Shown here: piece by piece, positions 7,623-17,500 of the stretch
How positions within the stretch are numbered: position 1 is the stretch's first letter
Layout: each line of letters opens with the position of its first letter
Origin: UBA11795 sp964652755
GTDB taxonomy: Bacteria; Chloroflexota; Dehalococcoidia; Lucifugimonadales; UBA826
Assembly (NCBI GenBank): GCA_964652755.1
Contig: CAZZBP010000002.1
Span: 1 to 64,000, forward strand
Direction: 5' to 3'
Length of the DNA: 64,000 nt
Position numbers and translations under genes: made by a program
The notes under the pieces: model-generated
The model's database searches: none
What the model was told of the DNA's origin: nothing
What the model saw: only the letters and a program-made list of their open reading frames with translations

Positions 7623-7922
7623 TTAACCGTCAAAGCCGGTAACAACGAATCCCTCCGTATCTGCTGCCTTGTGTCTGAGCTCTGCGACTGGCTTGTATTC
7701 ATCTGAATCCCTAAAGGCCTTCATTTGGGCTAAGTCGGGGAATTCTAATATTACTACTCGCTGCGGCTGCCAGCTCGTATCGTCAGAGATGATATCGCCC
7801 CCTCGGACTAGATATCTGCCTCCGTATTTCTCAATAATTTCTGGTACATGTTTCATATATTCGCGATATGTATCCCAGTCTTTTACTGTAATGCTGCTTA
7901 TTGAATATACAGACACGGTCAC
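7623..7922 (-). CDS. DUF1330 family protein
   Basis: A 99-residue ferredoxin-like alpha/beta-barrel protein. VYSISSITVKDWDTYREYM, GGRYLVRGG and RVVILEFPDLAQMKAF are the recognisable family blocks. The biochemical role of DUF1330 is not established; members are often found beside catabolic enzymes and may act as dimeric small-molecule binding proteins. It is the last gene of a six-gene minus-strand operon and its start overlaps the stop of the amidohydrolase by four bases (ATGA), a sign of translational coupling. Confidence 0.88.
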   Translation of the reverse strand: MTVSVYSISSITVKDWDTYREYMKHVPEIIEKYGGRYLVRGGDIISDDTSWQPQRVVILEFPDLAQMKAFRDSDEYKPVAELRHKAADTEGFVVTGFDG

Positions 7923-9307
7923 TCTCCTTTTGTGGGTGCCATAACGCCTTTGCCGGGTAGCGCACCTTCTTCTAGGCTTCCATGTGAAACGACGGGAACC
8001 CCATTAACCAGTACATAATTCATTCCAATCGGTGGAGTCGTGGGGTTCGTGTATGTAGAGGTGTCTATTACTGTGTCCGGATTGAAGACTGTAATATCTG
8101 CGTCAGCCCCTACCTGAATACGACCCTTATTAGAAAACGCCGGGGCCCTTTCCTCTAACCGCCTCGCGGGCATTATGGTCATCTTGGAGATCGCCTCCAT
8201 CAGGTCTAAATATCCCCTCTCTCGAACGTAGTCACCGAGCACTTTAGTATATGAACCCGCTGTTCTTGGGTGGCCCTTTCCTTTCTCTATTATGCTGTCA
8301 GTCGCAATCATTGTGAGAGGGCTTTGTATTGCTGCGGTCATGGATTCTTCAGGTGTTGAGAAAGCGATTACCCATCCTCCCGCCTCCCTGTACCTGGAGA
8401 AAGTGGTGGCGTTCAGGTACTCTCCTGTGTCAGGCCACATAAGCTTGTCATAGTCGATCCCATAATGTTCCTGCCATCCTTCATCGAATAGTGCAGACTC
8501 AATTTTCGTCATGCCGGCTGTATACGGATAACATTCAGTTGTCACATCCAAGCCACGCTGTCGGGCGCCGGTTATCATCTCTAGTAACTCTGGGACCGCC
8601 TTCATACCGGTACTGTTCAAGTGGACTACGTGCAACGAAGCGCCAGTTATGGCAGCTGCGGCAATCACTTCTTCCATAGCTTCTATAGAGTTTGAAGGCC
8701 CTTTGTGACCCTTTCCCCTGAGATGGACATGACAGGAGGCCTTGTATTCGGCTGCAACTTTAAACATCTCGATCACTTCCCATCGGCTCGCAGCCCTCGT
8801 ATAGTCCAGGCCGAAACCTACAGCTAATGCGCCCTCGTTCAATCCGTGTCTGATAAGAGATTTCATATCAGAGATTTCCCGATTGTTTGCCTCTCTTCTT
8901 CCTGCATCCCCAGATGGCAAAAAGACTCCCGGATCTTTCATTACCTTCATTCGGACTGGGATATGTCCTATACTTGCTCCGAAGTTGATCGCCGCTTTTC
9001 CTTCCCATCTACCGTAAAATTCTTCGATGTCACCTGTACCTACTTCCAGCTCCAAAGTGGTGGTAACCCCGTCTCGAGCCTGTACTTCAAATATCTCTGT
9101 GTCTTGAGGATGGCAGTGAAGGTCTATGAATCCGGGACAGACTATTTGTCCTGAAGCATTGATGATCTCCTCTGCGAGCAATTCAGATTGGCTGATTTCC
9201 GCGATCTTTCCGTTGATGATTCCAACGTTAGTGACGTTATCCATCCCCGTGTCAGGATCCATCACCCGCCCGCCGGATATAGCAATGTCGAAACTTGTCA
9301 TGGTCAT
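7919..9307 (-). CDS. Amidohydrolase, N-acyl-D-amino-acid deacylase-like
   Basis: A 462-residue metal-dependent hydrolase with the two-part architecture of the family: an N-terminal beta sandwich (ISGGRVMDPDTG, INGKIAEI), the first metal motif CPGFIDLHCHPQD (about residue 60), a TIM-barrel body and the C-terminal return to the sandwich (IQVGADADITVFNPDTV). The D-aminoacylase/dihydroorotase branch fits best. It would hydrolyse an amide or cyclic amide; the natural substrate is unknown. The gene lies between the SMP-30 lactonase and DUF1330 in a co-directional operon, which suggests a joint catabolic route. The start MTMTSFDIAISGG could also begin at the second Met. Confidence 0.87.
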   Translation of the reverse strand: MTMTSFDIAISGGRVMDPDTGMDNVTNVGIINGKIAEISQSELLAEEIINASGQIVCPGFIDLHCHPQDTEIFEVQARDGVTTTLELEVGTGDIEEFYGRWEGKAAINFGASIGHIPVRMKVMKDPGVFLPSGDAGRREANNREISDMKSLIRHGLNEGALAVGFGLDYTRAASRWEVIEMFKVAAEYKASCHVHLRGKGHKGPSNSIEAMEEVIAAAAITGASLHVVHLNSTGMKAVPELLEMITGARQRGLDVTTECYPYTAGMTKIESALFDEGWQEHYGIDYDKLMWPDTGEYLNATTFSRYREAGGWVIAFSTPEESMTAAIQSPLTMIATDSIIEKGKGHPRTAGSYTKVLGDYVRERGYLDLMEAISKMTIMPARRLEERAPAFSNKGRIQVGADADITVFNPDTVIDTSTYTNPTTPPIGMNYVLVNGVPVVSHGSLEEGALPGKGVMAPTKGE

Positions 9308-9352
9308 TTCACTCCATCATTGACGACTGTTTAAGTGAAGATAGTGGTATTT

Positions 9353-10234
9353 TTACCGGGGACCTACAGGCGTCCCCTTGGAGGCAAGTCTGATTTTGTA
9401 CAATCCCGTTCTTGCCGTTATGAATAATGTTTTGCTGTCTTCACCCCATCCACAGTTCGCGGGTATTTCCGGGACTAATATTTTTCCTAGGAGTATTCCT
9501 GTCCCCTCATTTCCCGAGGGTTCGAATACCCATATTCCACCTGGACCAGACGAATATACCCTACCATCCGTATCAACTTTCATCCCATCCGGAACGCCCT
9601 CTTCACCTATATCTAGATTGAAAAATTCTCTCCCGTTTTCTGGATAACCTTCTTCGTTTAGATCATAGACATTAATAAATTTTTCTCGAGAGTCAGCGAC
9701 ATAAAGTTGCTTTTCGTCAGGAGAGAATGCGATTCCGTTTGGGCCCTCCATGTTTTCTATGAGGAGTTCAAGTTTCGAGCCCTCCGCGTTTACTCGAAAA
9801 ACACCATTAAACGGGAGTTCCTTTCCCTGTCTCATTCCCATAAGCCCATATGGCGGATCAGTAAAATATACCCAGCCGTCAGATTTAACTGCTGCGTCGT
9901 TGGGGCTGTTTAATCTCTTCCCTTTATAACGGGTTGCTAGGGAGCGCACTTCTCCTGAGGAATCTGTCAGAGATACTCTACGATTCGTGTGTTCACAGGT
10001 GACGAGATTCCCATCAAGATCAAGGGTCAGGCCGTTTGAGTTTCCGCTTGGGTATCGGAAGCTGGTGATACTGGAGCCCTCTTCAGACAAGGTGAGTCGG
10101 GCGATCCTACTGTTAGGTATATCAGAGAACAAGAGTCCGTGGTCTTTCCATACCGGGCCCTCTGTGAATCCAAATCCTGTAGCAATATGTTCTACCGCCG
10201 AATGTTCAAGAAGGATATCTCGAAATGTCTCCAC
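9353..10234 (-). CDS. SMP-30/gluconolactonase/LRE family protein
   Basis: A 293-residue six-bladed propeller lactonase. GFTEGPVWKDHGLLFSDIPN at the start holds the family Glu metal ligand, LNSPNDAAVKSDGWVYFTDP holds the Asn-Asp region, and GPNGIAFSPDEKQLYVADS and VPDGMKVDTDGRVY hold the later ligands. Members open sugar lactones such as gluconolactone in the presence of a divalent metal. There is no signal peptide, so it is cytoplasmic. It lies in the operon with a KDG-type sugar kinase, which makes an aldonic or uronic acid route plausible: lactone opening, then dehydration elsewhere, then phosphorylation. The exact sugar is not readable from sequence. Confidence 0.9.
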   Translation of the reverse strand: METFRDILLEHSAVEHIATGFGFTEGPVWKDHGLLFSDIPNSRIARLTLSEEGSSITSFRYPSGNSNGLTLDLDGNLVTCEHTNRRVSLTDSSGEVRSLATRYKGKRLNSPNDAAVKSDGWVYFTDPPYGLMGMRQGKELPFNGVFRVNAEGSKLELLIENMEGPNGIAFSPDEKQLYVADSREKFINVYDLNEEGYPENGREFFNLDIGEEGVPDGMKVDTDGRVYSSGPGGIWVFEPSGNEGTGILLGKILVPEIPANCGWGEDSKTLFITARTGLYKIRLASKGTPVGPR

Positions 10235-10272
10235 TTATATGTCAAATGCTTCCTTCATATCTTCACCTTTCA

Positions 10273-10701
10273 TTAGTGGTTTTTCGAGGATACCGGCCAC
10301 ATACCTTCGACTTGGACGGCTTCTTGATTACCAGGCCATTGCGGCATTGTTGATATGACAAATCGCAGCGGAACATCACCTGTATTACGGAACTGGAAGT
10401 GCGTGCCCAATGGTATCGACAGGGAGACCCCCGGCTCCAAATCAGTTATCTTTTGCACGCTGTCTTGGAGACGCCAGATCTGGCCTGACCCATGGGTGAT
10501 AAACCAGATCTCTTCAACAGTTTTGTGGGTAATAGCTGAAGATACTCCGTTGACGGGAAGGGTGCATTCTGAAAGGCCACCTCCATTGAGAACGTGCAAC
10601 ACACGAATTTCTGAACCGTCAGGTGCCGCTACAAAGTCGGGACCTAGTTTGCCCGATTCAAATTTTTCTCGGCTGATCATTTGGATTTGATCATGAGTCA
10701 C
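10273..10701 (-). CDS. Cupin-domain protein
   Basis: A single-domain cupin of about 142 residues. The first cupin block is THKTVEEIWFITHGSGQIW (His, Glu metal ligands) and the second is GVSLSIPLGTHFQFRNTGD, with the His expected for the fourth ligand. Such proteins bind a metal and a small acid or sugar, acting as isomerases, dioxygenases or sensors; nothing here distinguishes these. The frame is open to an ATG at 10728, but the GTG at 10701 has GGAG five bases upstream and overlaps the previous gene's stop by only 11 bases, so it is the better start. It is the third gene of the catabolic operon. Confidence 0.8.
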   Translation of the reverse strand: MTHDQIQMISREKFESGKLGPDFVAAPDGSEIRVLHVLNGGGLSECTLPVNGVSSAITHKTVEEIWFITHGSGQIWRLQDSVQKITDLEPGVSLSIPLGTHFQFRNTGDVPLRFVISTMPQWPGNQEAVQVEGMWPVSSKNH

Positions 10702-11014
10702 CCATACTCCCGGGATCAACCATTTCATAAAACTCTATATGTTGAGCTTCCAGCAGCGGTCGGTATTTCGCCCCTGCTTCCATTGCCTCCGACGGGATGT
10801 TGTTTCCCTGTCTGCCTGGAGACATTATCTTGTCGTCAGTCCACTCAAGTATCACTATGTTTTGCTCTCCGGGCAGTGTGTACCCGTTATAGGAAACTGT
10901 GAAATCTCCCCTGTGGCCAGTATCGCGGTATATCTTTGCCTGCTGATAGACCAGCTTTGCTACGTTCCCTGCCTCACCTGGCTTTGTCCTGTAAACACGT
11001 CTTATCCTGTACAT
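10691..11014 (-). CDS. Dimeric alpha/beta-barrel protein (NIPSNAP-like)
   Basis: A 107-residue soluble protein starting MYRIRRVYRTKPGEAGNVAK, with a strong AGGAG site before its ATG. The pattern of strand, helix (VAKLVYQQAKIYRD), strand (GDFTVSYNG), strand (QNIVILEWT) and closing strand (HIEFYEMVD) is that of the dimeric alpha/beta barrel (NIPSNAP/ABM) fold. The function is unknown; related proteins act as small monooxygenases or isomerases. It sits between the sugar kinase and the cupin in the same operon, and its stop codon overlaps the cupin start. Confidence 0.7.
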   Translation of the reverse strand: MYRIRRVYRTKPGEAGNVAKLVYQQAKIYRDTGHRGDFTVSYNGYTLPGEQNIVILEWTDDKIMSPGRQGNNIPSEAMEAGAKYRPLLEAQHIEFYEMVDPGSMGDS

Positions 11015-11111
11015 GGTTCTCCTTTTTTGAAAAGTTTCTTTACAATTTGAGTTTCTTGAGAGCCCGCTAAATCTTATTCGCTGAGGCCATAACACGCCAC
11101 CTAATTCCGTC

Positions 11112-12095
11112 TTAGGTACCTCCTAGGTAATGTTCTACCTCTGGCATGTTCGGCATTGCGGAAGTATCCCCTCTTCTGGTACAAGTTAAAGAGCCACAAA
11201 TATTTGCGACTCGAATGGCTCGCTTAAAAATAGCCTTCCGTTTTTCCGGGGACTGCGACAAAGCCACCATGGGCGTAGATTCGTCATTAAACAGAGTTCC
11301 AATAAACCCGGCTACAAATGCATCACCTGCTCCAACGGGATCCACTACGCGGACTTCAATGCTGGGTTCCTCGATTAGATTTTCACCATCAAATAGAATT
11401 GCTCCCGAAGCTCCGCTAGTTACTATAGTTACCGTTTCCGGTCCCTGATGAAAATTTCTTGCATATTCTTCGGCAGACAGGCCCTCCGACCAAATTGCTT
11501 CGGCCTCGTCATGGCCAAGTTTGAAAATCGTTGACAGGCTGATCATCCTGTTTAGAACGGCTTTTGCCTCGTCTGGATTCCATAGTTGATCCCGGTAGTT
11601 CACGTCCAGACAGACAGGAATATTGAGTTCCAAGCATCTTTCCATTGATTTTAGAGTAGCATCTCTGCAAGATGCGCTCAGTGCCGGGGTAATACCAGTG
11701 ACGTGAAGGAGGTCTGATCCTGGTAAATGGGATTCCACATCTTCGAAGCTGAGCATACTTGCGGCACTTCCAGCTCTCTGATATTCCTTGACATGACTGT
11801 CGTCTTCGTAGTGATTTAGAAACGATATACCGGTTTTTCCACGTATCTGAATAGGTGCTGAAATGTTTATCAGTTGTGAAATAGTGTCTGCGACCAGTTT
11901 CCCTGCTTTGTCGTTACCTAGACGGCTGATCCAGAGTGCGTCGATAGACCCTTTGGAAATGCGACTGAGATTTAACGCGACGTTTGATTCTGCTCCAGCA
12001 ACATCTGAGATGTGATCCCCTTTAGGATCGTATGGACCAAGATATTTAGCGTTATACTGGACCATAGTTTCGCCAAATGTTACGAATTTCGGCAT
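11112..12095 (-). CDS. PfkB-family sugar kinase, 2-keto-3-deoxygluconate kinase-like
   Basis: A 327-residue ribokinase-family enzyme. The N-terminus MPKFVTFGETMVQYNAKYLG and the following AGAESNVALNLSRI are typical of KDG kinases. The catalytic anion-hole motif is VDPVGAGDAFVAGF (about residues 252-265), with the base Asp in GAGD. It would phosphorylate 2-keto-3-deoxygluconate or a similar sugar with ATP in the cytoplasm, feeding an Entner-Doudoroff-type aldolase step. It is the first gene of the six-gene minus-strand operon and diverges from the hydrolase at 12211, so their promoters share about 115 bases. The aldolases at 18158 and 29321 could use related keto acids. Confidence 0.85.
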   Translation of the reverse strand: MPKFVTFGETMVQYNAKYLGPYDPKGDHISDVAGAESNVALNLSRISKGSIDALWISRLGNDKAGKLVADTISQLINISAPIQIRGKTGISFLNHYEDDSHVKEYQRAGSAASMLSFEDVESHLPGSDLLHVTGITPALSASCRDATLKSMERCLELNIPVCLDVNYRDQLWNPDEAKAVLNRMISLSTIFKLGHDEAEAIWSEGLSAEEYARNFHQGPETVTIVTSGASGAILFDGENLIEEPSIEVRVVDPVGAGDAFVAGFIGTLFNDESTPMVALSQSPEKRKAIFKRAIRVANICGSLTCTRRGDTSAMPNMPEVEHYLGGT

Positions 12096-12210
12096 TACTT
12101 TCTCCCGAATCTTAAGATTGCCTCAAATATATTCTCTAGGAGTATCTATCTGACTATCAAGGAGGGATTTCGTAAAGTGTATACAACTCACATAGAGGAG
12201 AGAACTAGAA

Positions 12211-14220
12211 ATGTCAGTCACTGAATTTGAAACTGTTTTCCGTAGGACTCTCGCTGATGGGAAGTCATTTGGTGATGTAGGGCCTTATGAAGAGGTGCGA
12301 GGAACACTTAAATTTGCTGTGGATCCAGAGCACTCAGCGAACGAAGGTATAACTGATGTGGAACGTGCTCCACGAAACATACAATCCAGGGTCGAATTTT
12401 CCTCAGATATTTCAATCATTAGGCCTGTAGATCTTTCAAGGATATCCGGTAGGATGGTACTTGATGTTGTGAATAGAGGTAACAGAGTTGCCCTTCCAAA
12501 TTTCAACAGGGCTCCGCGGCTTCAAATCGAAAACAGCACTCCTATTGACGCTGAAGTCGATCTGGGTGACGGATTTCTGATGGAGATGGGTTATGTGATC
12601 GTGGCTTGCGGTTGGCAAGTGGATGCCCCTCCTCAAAACGCCCTGATTACGATGACCGGTCCTGAGGCGTTAGACTCCTCTGGGGCTAGGCTTCGTGGCA
12701 AGGTTTATATGCAGTTACAGTCTCCGGAGGACACGAATAACTTCTTGCTTTCCGACAAGAATCACAAACCATGTGACGCAGCGGATATGTACGAATCCGA
12801 GGCATTGGTAGAGATAAGGGATATGCCGGATGGTAATCCGGAAACAATGCCTCGAGATGATTGGAGATTTGGAAGGATAGATGACGATGGTACGCACCAT
12901 GCTGATCCATCTTATATTTGTTCGAAGAAGGGCTTTAAAAAAGGGAGGCTTTACCAAGTTGTTTATACGACTGTGGGGGCTCCTGTTATAGGCTTGAGCT
13001 TTGCGGCGCTGAGAGATTGTGTCTCCTGGGTCAAGCATGGTAGCGACGACGTTCCTTCACCGGTTGAAGGGATAGAGTATGCCTATGCCTACGGAAGATC
13101 ACAAACAGGTAGATTACTTCGGACTTTCGTGTATAACGACTTCAACCTTGATGATCAGGGGAGAGAGACGTTGGATGGAATTATTGCCAATGTGGCTGGG
13201 GGCAACAGGGGCGAGTTCAACCAACGCTTTGGTCAAAATTCAAAAGACCGAAACAACACGATGCATCAATTATTCCCATTTGCGGCGGTATCCCAGACAG
13301 ACCCGGAAACTGAAGAGACCGGCTCTCTTCATAGCAGATTCGACGAGCGTAAATGCCCTGTCAAGGTTATATACACGAACACATCGGCTGAGTACCACAG
13401 AGGAGATGCCTCACTCATCCATACGGATCCGGATGGTAAAAGGGATATTGAGCAAGGTGATAACACTCGTGTGTATCACTTTGCAGGCACCGAGCACGGG
13501 TTGGGTATTTGGCCGCCGACAGATAACGGCATAGTAATAGCTGGATCCGACTTAGAGAAGTCCCAAAATGTGCGCAGCGTAATAGATTACTCACCTTTCC
13601 TGAGGGGATGCCTCGTCAATTTGGATAATTGGGTTCGCAAGGGTATAGAACCACCGTCATCAAGCCATCCTAGGATAGACGATGGCACACTAATACACCC
13701 GTCAAGACTCGTTGATTTGTTTAGCAAGATTCCCGGCGCTCATTACCCTGAAAGGCACGCTATACCAAGGCGTAGAGGATTTCTGCCTGAAGATGGCAAC
13801 GAACATCCGTCGATGCTTCCCCCTGAGATAGGTGGCGCGTATGGAGGACTCGTGCCGTCAGTGAATGCGGATGGAAATGAAACAGGGGGAATAGTCGCTC
13901 CTGAAATCTCCGTTCCTCTTGCCACTCACACAGGTTGGACTCTTCGGCATTCAGATATCGGAGGGGAATCTCAATTACTTATGTATGCTGGCGGAACGAT
14001 ACCGTTTTACCTTACCGAACTCCAGAGGAGAGAGGTGGACGACATTCGGCCATCTATCGAAGAGAGATATTTAGACCGAAAAGACTACCTGGACAAAGTG
14101 AGAGTGAAGGCTGAGGAACTCGTTTCGCAACGTTATTTGCTAAAGCGAGACATTGATGTCAGTTTGGAACTGGCCTCACGTATGTGGGACCATTTCGTGC
14201 CGAGCAAAAAAAAGGAATAA
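12211..14220 (+). CDS. Alpha/beta-hydrolase-domain protein (Abhydrolase_10-like)
   Basis: A 669-residue protein with a clear GAGGAG ribosome binding site. The N-terminal half (RTLADGKSFGDVGPYEEVRG, LDVVNRGNRVALPNFN) is a beta-rich region specific to this family. The central part has the nucleophile elbow AYGRSQTGRLLRTFVYND (about residue 292), a GxSxTG-type Ser followed by a long helix, and HFAGTEHGLG (about 428) may hold the catalytic His. No signal peptide is seen. Members are annotated only as alpha/beta hydrolases, and the substrate is unknown. It diverges from the sugar-acid operon, and a partial paralogue lies at 1-567. Confidence 0.82.
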   Translation: MSVTEFETVFRRTLADGKSFGDVGPYEEVRGTLKFAVDPEHSANEGITDVERAPRNIQSRVEFSSDISIIRPVDLSRISGRMVLDVVNRGNRVALPNFNRAPRLQIENSTPIDAEVDLGDGFLMEMGYVIVACGWQVDAPPQNALITMTGPEALDSSGARLRGKVYMQLQSPEDTNNFLLSDKNHKPCDAADMYESEALVEIRDMPDGNPETMPRDDWRFGRIDDDGTHHADPSYICSKKGFKKGRLYQVVYTTVGAPVIGLSFAALRDCVSWVKHGSDDVPSPVEGIEYAYAYGRSQTGRLLRTFVYNDFNLDDQGRETLDGIIANVAGGNRGEFNQRFGQNSKDRNNTMHQLFPFAAVSQTDPETEETGSLHSRFDERKCPVKVIYTNTSAEYHRGDASLIHTDPDGKRDIEQGDNTRVYHFAGTEHGLGIWPPTDNGIVIAGSDLEKSQNVRSVIDYSPFLRGCLVNLDNWVRKGIEPPSSSHPRIDDGTLIHPSRLVDLFSKIPGAHYPERHAIPRRRGFLPEDGNEHPSMLPPEIGGAYGGLVPSVNADGNETGGIVAPEISVPLATHTGWTLRHSDIGGESQLLMYAGGTIPFYLTELQRREVDDIRPSIEERYLDRKDYLDKVRVKAEELVSQRYLLKRDIDVSLELASRMWDHFVPSKKKE

Positions 14221-14244
14221 CCTCGCTAACTGTGTGAACTGAAG

Positions 14245-14283
14245 ATTTCATCGAGAATTACCTCTTCCGATGACCGATGAAAT
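14245..14283. repeat. Inverted repeat after the hydrolase gene
   Basis: ATTTCATCG (14245-14253) is repeated in inverted form as CGATGAAAT (14275-14283) with 21 bases between. It lies 25 bases after the hydrolase stop codon and could form a hairpin in the transcript, but no T tract follows directly, so a terminator role is uncertain. The rest of 14221-14500 shows no gene. Confidence 0.4.
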
Positions 14284-14500
14284 TGGATTTTTGTAGCTAC
14301 GGATTTTTACGTAAAAGAGAGGCCTTTTTTAAACCAGAGAACTTTTTTACGGGCCGTATTTTCGCGTTCTAAGAGAGCTCCCGGGAACGCAGGAAAAAAT
14401 AATGATAATATGTTTATACATTGAAGGAGTGCTCAGTTAGATAAATCGACTGGTGTTCCGTAAATGGTTCGCTGGGTTTGAAAGAGGGAGAGGTTGTTAG

Positions 14501-17500
14501 TTGACAATAAGCGTCGCTAGATTCGGAAAAAATACCAGCCTAGCCATTCTCGTTGTTGTCTGTGCCTTTGGTCTCTCTTGCGGCATTTTCAATAAAACAG
14601 GAGTTTCGCCATCGGACTTTTCTCAAGATAGTTGGCTGTCTAAAGCTGCCACCGATTCTGAAAAAGCCGGGGATGACCTTGTTCAAGCTGCAAATGCGAA
14701 TTCGCGGAATGCGGGACTTGGCATAGTCGCTGCTTCAAGAAAAGATATGCTAGTTGCAGCTTCTTCTCTTGCGTCTGCTGCAAGGCAGGACGCCCAATCC
14801 GTAGCTAAGATAATTGTGGCTGTAGATCCTAATGACTCCGCGGCACTCGGAGATGTAGTACTTGAGGCAGCTCGAAAGGACGTATCATCGATGGGGATTG
14901 CTCTTGCTTCGGCTGCCAGATATAACACGAGAGCTGTTGGCAAAATCATATCTTTGGTCATGGATAAAGATACAAAGACCGCAGCTGACATAATAGTAGT
15001 AGGTGCACAAGAAGATTCAGAATCGCTGGGAGCAGTGCTCGCTGATTGTGCGATTACAGATCCCCAAAAGACAGGCGTAGCGTTCGCCATAGCTGCTGCT
15101 AATGCTCCTGAAGTCACGGGGGCGGCCATCTCGGCGTCACTCAAGGTTGACTCGGGTTCAGTCAGCGATGCACTGGTTCGAAGTTCGGCGCTGGACCCGG
15201 CTGCTACGGCGAAAGCTTTAGTCAGTGGCACCTTTTTTGACCCTGTGGCTTTGTCTTTGTTGGGGGAGCAAATATCGTCTGACGCTTGGATGCCGGAGGT
15301 CGTACCTGAGACTGGAGGAGATATCTTAGGTGGACCTGAGTGGAAAGTCTCCCTTTCCTCTGACGACGATGTACCAATTTCGGGAATCCTAACTCGATTT
15401 GATCAAGCACCAGAGGATGCCGAAATCGAGATTTCTAGACTTGAACCTGAAGTGCCCGACGCCCGAGAAGGGCGCACCGTCCACAGCTATGTGAAATTGA
15501 ATCCGGCTGACTTTGATAACGATGATGTGATGGTTGCTAGAGTGGCCTTTGGCGTAGAAAAGAGCTGGCTGGAAGGAAGTGGTCTACATAGATGGTCAGT
15601 GGAATTTAGTAGATTCAATGAAAGCATTGGATCGTGGCAACCCGTTACGGCGAAGTATCTCACTGAAGACGAAACTCATATTCAATATTCGGTTCCAGTG
15701 TCTGGGTTTTCTGAATGGTCAATTTCCGGCTCCCCCTCGATAAAACCTCTTGTTCCTGTATCGAATGTGGTGTTTGCGACGGCAGCAGTGTCCGGAGGCG
15801 CTTATATGTCTGCACTGGCCGAAGTTGAGAATTCTGAATCCTATCCCGTCGACAGATCCTTAAGCCTGTGGATCGATTCGCAAGTACATTCTTCACAGAC
15901 AGTGACTATTCCGGCCGGTGAGACAGTGGCTATAGATTTCCGGGCTACGGTCGGATACGGATCCCATAATTTCAGGATCGACAGGTTTTCTCGGATGGTT
16001 AGTTTCGCCCTTCCCGAAAATCCTGCTTCTTTTAATACTCCGTTATCTTCACCTACCTACACACCATCACCCACCATCACACCTACCTACACACCATCAC
16101 CCACCATCACTTCTATTCCCGGAAATGACTCACTTCAGACTGCTGTAAAGCTACTAGCCCGAACAGTGACTTCCACCTTGACGCCATTGCCAACAAAAAT
16201 AGCTGTTGAGCTTCCAACAGTAACGCCAATTGTAGCTTCAACTTCTTCTCTCGTGGGGCTACTGTCCTTTACCCCAACTCCTACCAACTTTCGGACTCCT
16301 ACACTGACTGCTACATCTATACCAGCGGTAGTGTCCGCGCCAGTTCCGCCTACTACCTCCTCCCAGAGTATTGTGATCGCATCAGATCCAGCATCATCGC
16401 CTCCAACTGCAACTCCTGCCCCAACGGCAACTCCTACACCTGTTCCTGAAGCAGACACAAAGGACTCTCTGCCTAAAGAGGTGCCGGAGTATATGCGTAA
16501 TGCTTGGTTATGTACTAACGGGAGTGTTCCAGGATTCGACGATCTGACCACCAACCAGAGTGAAAACAACCGATGCGTGGTTGAGGTTGAATACACTGAT
16601 GAATTCGCTGTTGTGACAAGTAACGGCATACCTAATCACGATTATGAATCGACCCTGGGATGCTGCGCTGGGGAGATTGATTACGAGTGGAAAATACCCC
16701 TTTTTCCCCAGAACGTGGGGTCAGTCACCTACGCCCCTGAAAGAGGGGCCGTGGCTGTATCAGTGAACGGGGTTCCGTTTTTCGGCCCGGAGGACGGTCC
16801 TGGTGGTGACGCCGTAGCATTCCATCATGGATATTATGAGGAAGACCGTCAGCAAATTGTACTGGGGCTATGCGGAGCCCATTCAGCTGGTACTGTTTTT
16901 CACTATCACTTCGACGGTAACTGTGTTCATTGGCATCCAGAAGAGCAGGGCAAGAGCTGGATCGAATGGACGATGGATCTGGTGCGGTCAGATGCACCAT
17001 CGCCCGTTATCGGATTCGCTTTCGACGGTTATCCGATTTACGGACCATTCGGCTATGGGGTTTCAGGTAATCTTAAGGAGATGCGCTCAAGCTATCGTTT
17101 AAAGGAAGGTAAGAATGGCTACGGTGGCATAGAGGATTGGGAATATGTTCCAGGTCTGGGAGATCTCGATCAGTGCAATGGTATAAGCTCTCCACTTCTT
17201 GGAATGTCAGGCGATATTTATCATTATCACTCTACGAAGATGAGTGGTTCCGGCGATATCGGATTCCCTTATTTTATTCTTTGCTACAGTGGGGTACCTG
17301 AAACTTCTAACTACGCTCAGGGTGGCGGCCAGGGACTCGGTGGATCTGCTGGAGAACAGGGGGCAACGGGTGGTTCCGGTCAACCTATAGGTGGCCAGAT
17401 CCCAAATTGCCTACCTCCGAATCCCCCTACAGGAATGTCCGACTATCCTCCCCAATGGTCAGAACTGGATCCGTGTACATCCGGCAATTCGCCGGATTTT

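Noticed and set aside
9515..9535. tRNA-like GGTTCGA segment
   Set aside because: It lies inside the SMP-30 coding region and no cloverleaf can be drawn around it.
16051..16110. CRISPR-like tandem repeats
   Set aside because: The units are directly adjacent, without spacers, and encode a Pro/Thr linker.
16135..16629. Antisense frame of 164 codons
   Set aside because: It lies opposite the Pro/Thr stalk and the start of the YHYH domain, and shows no family features.
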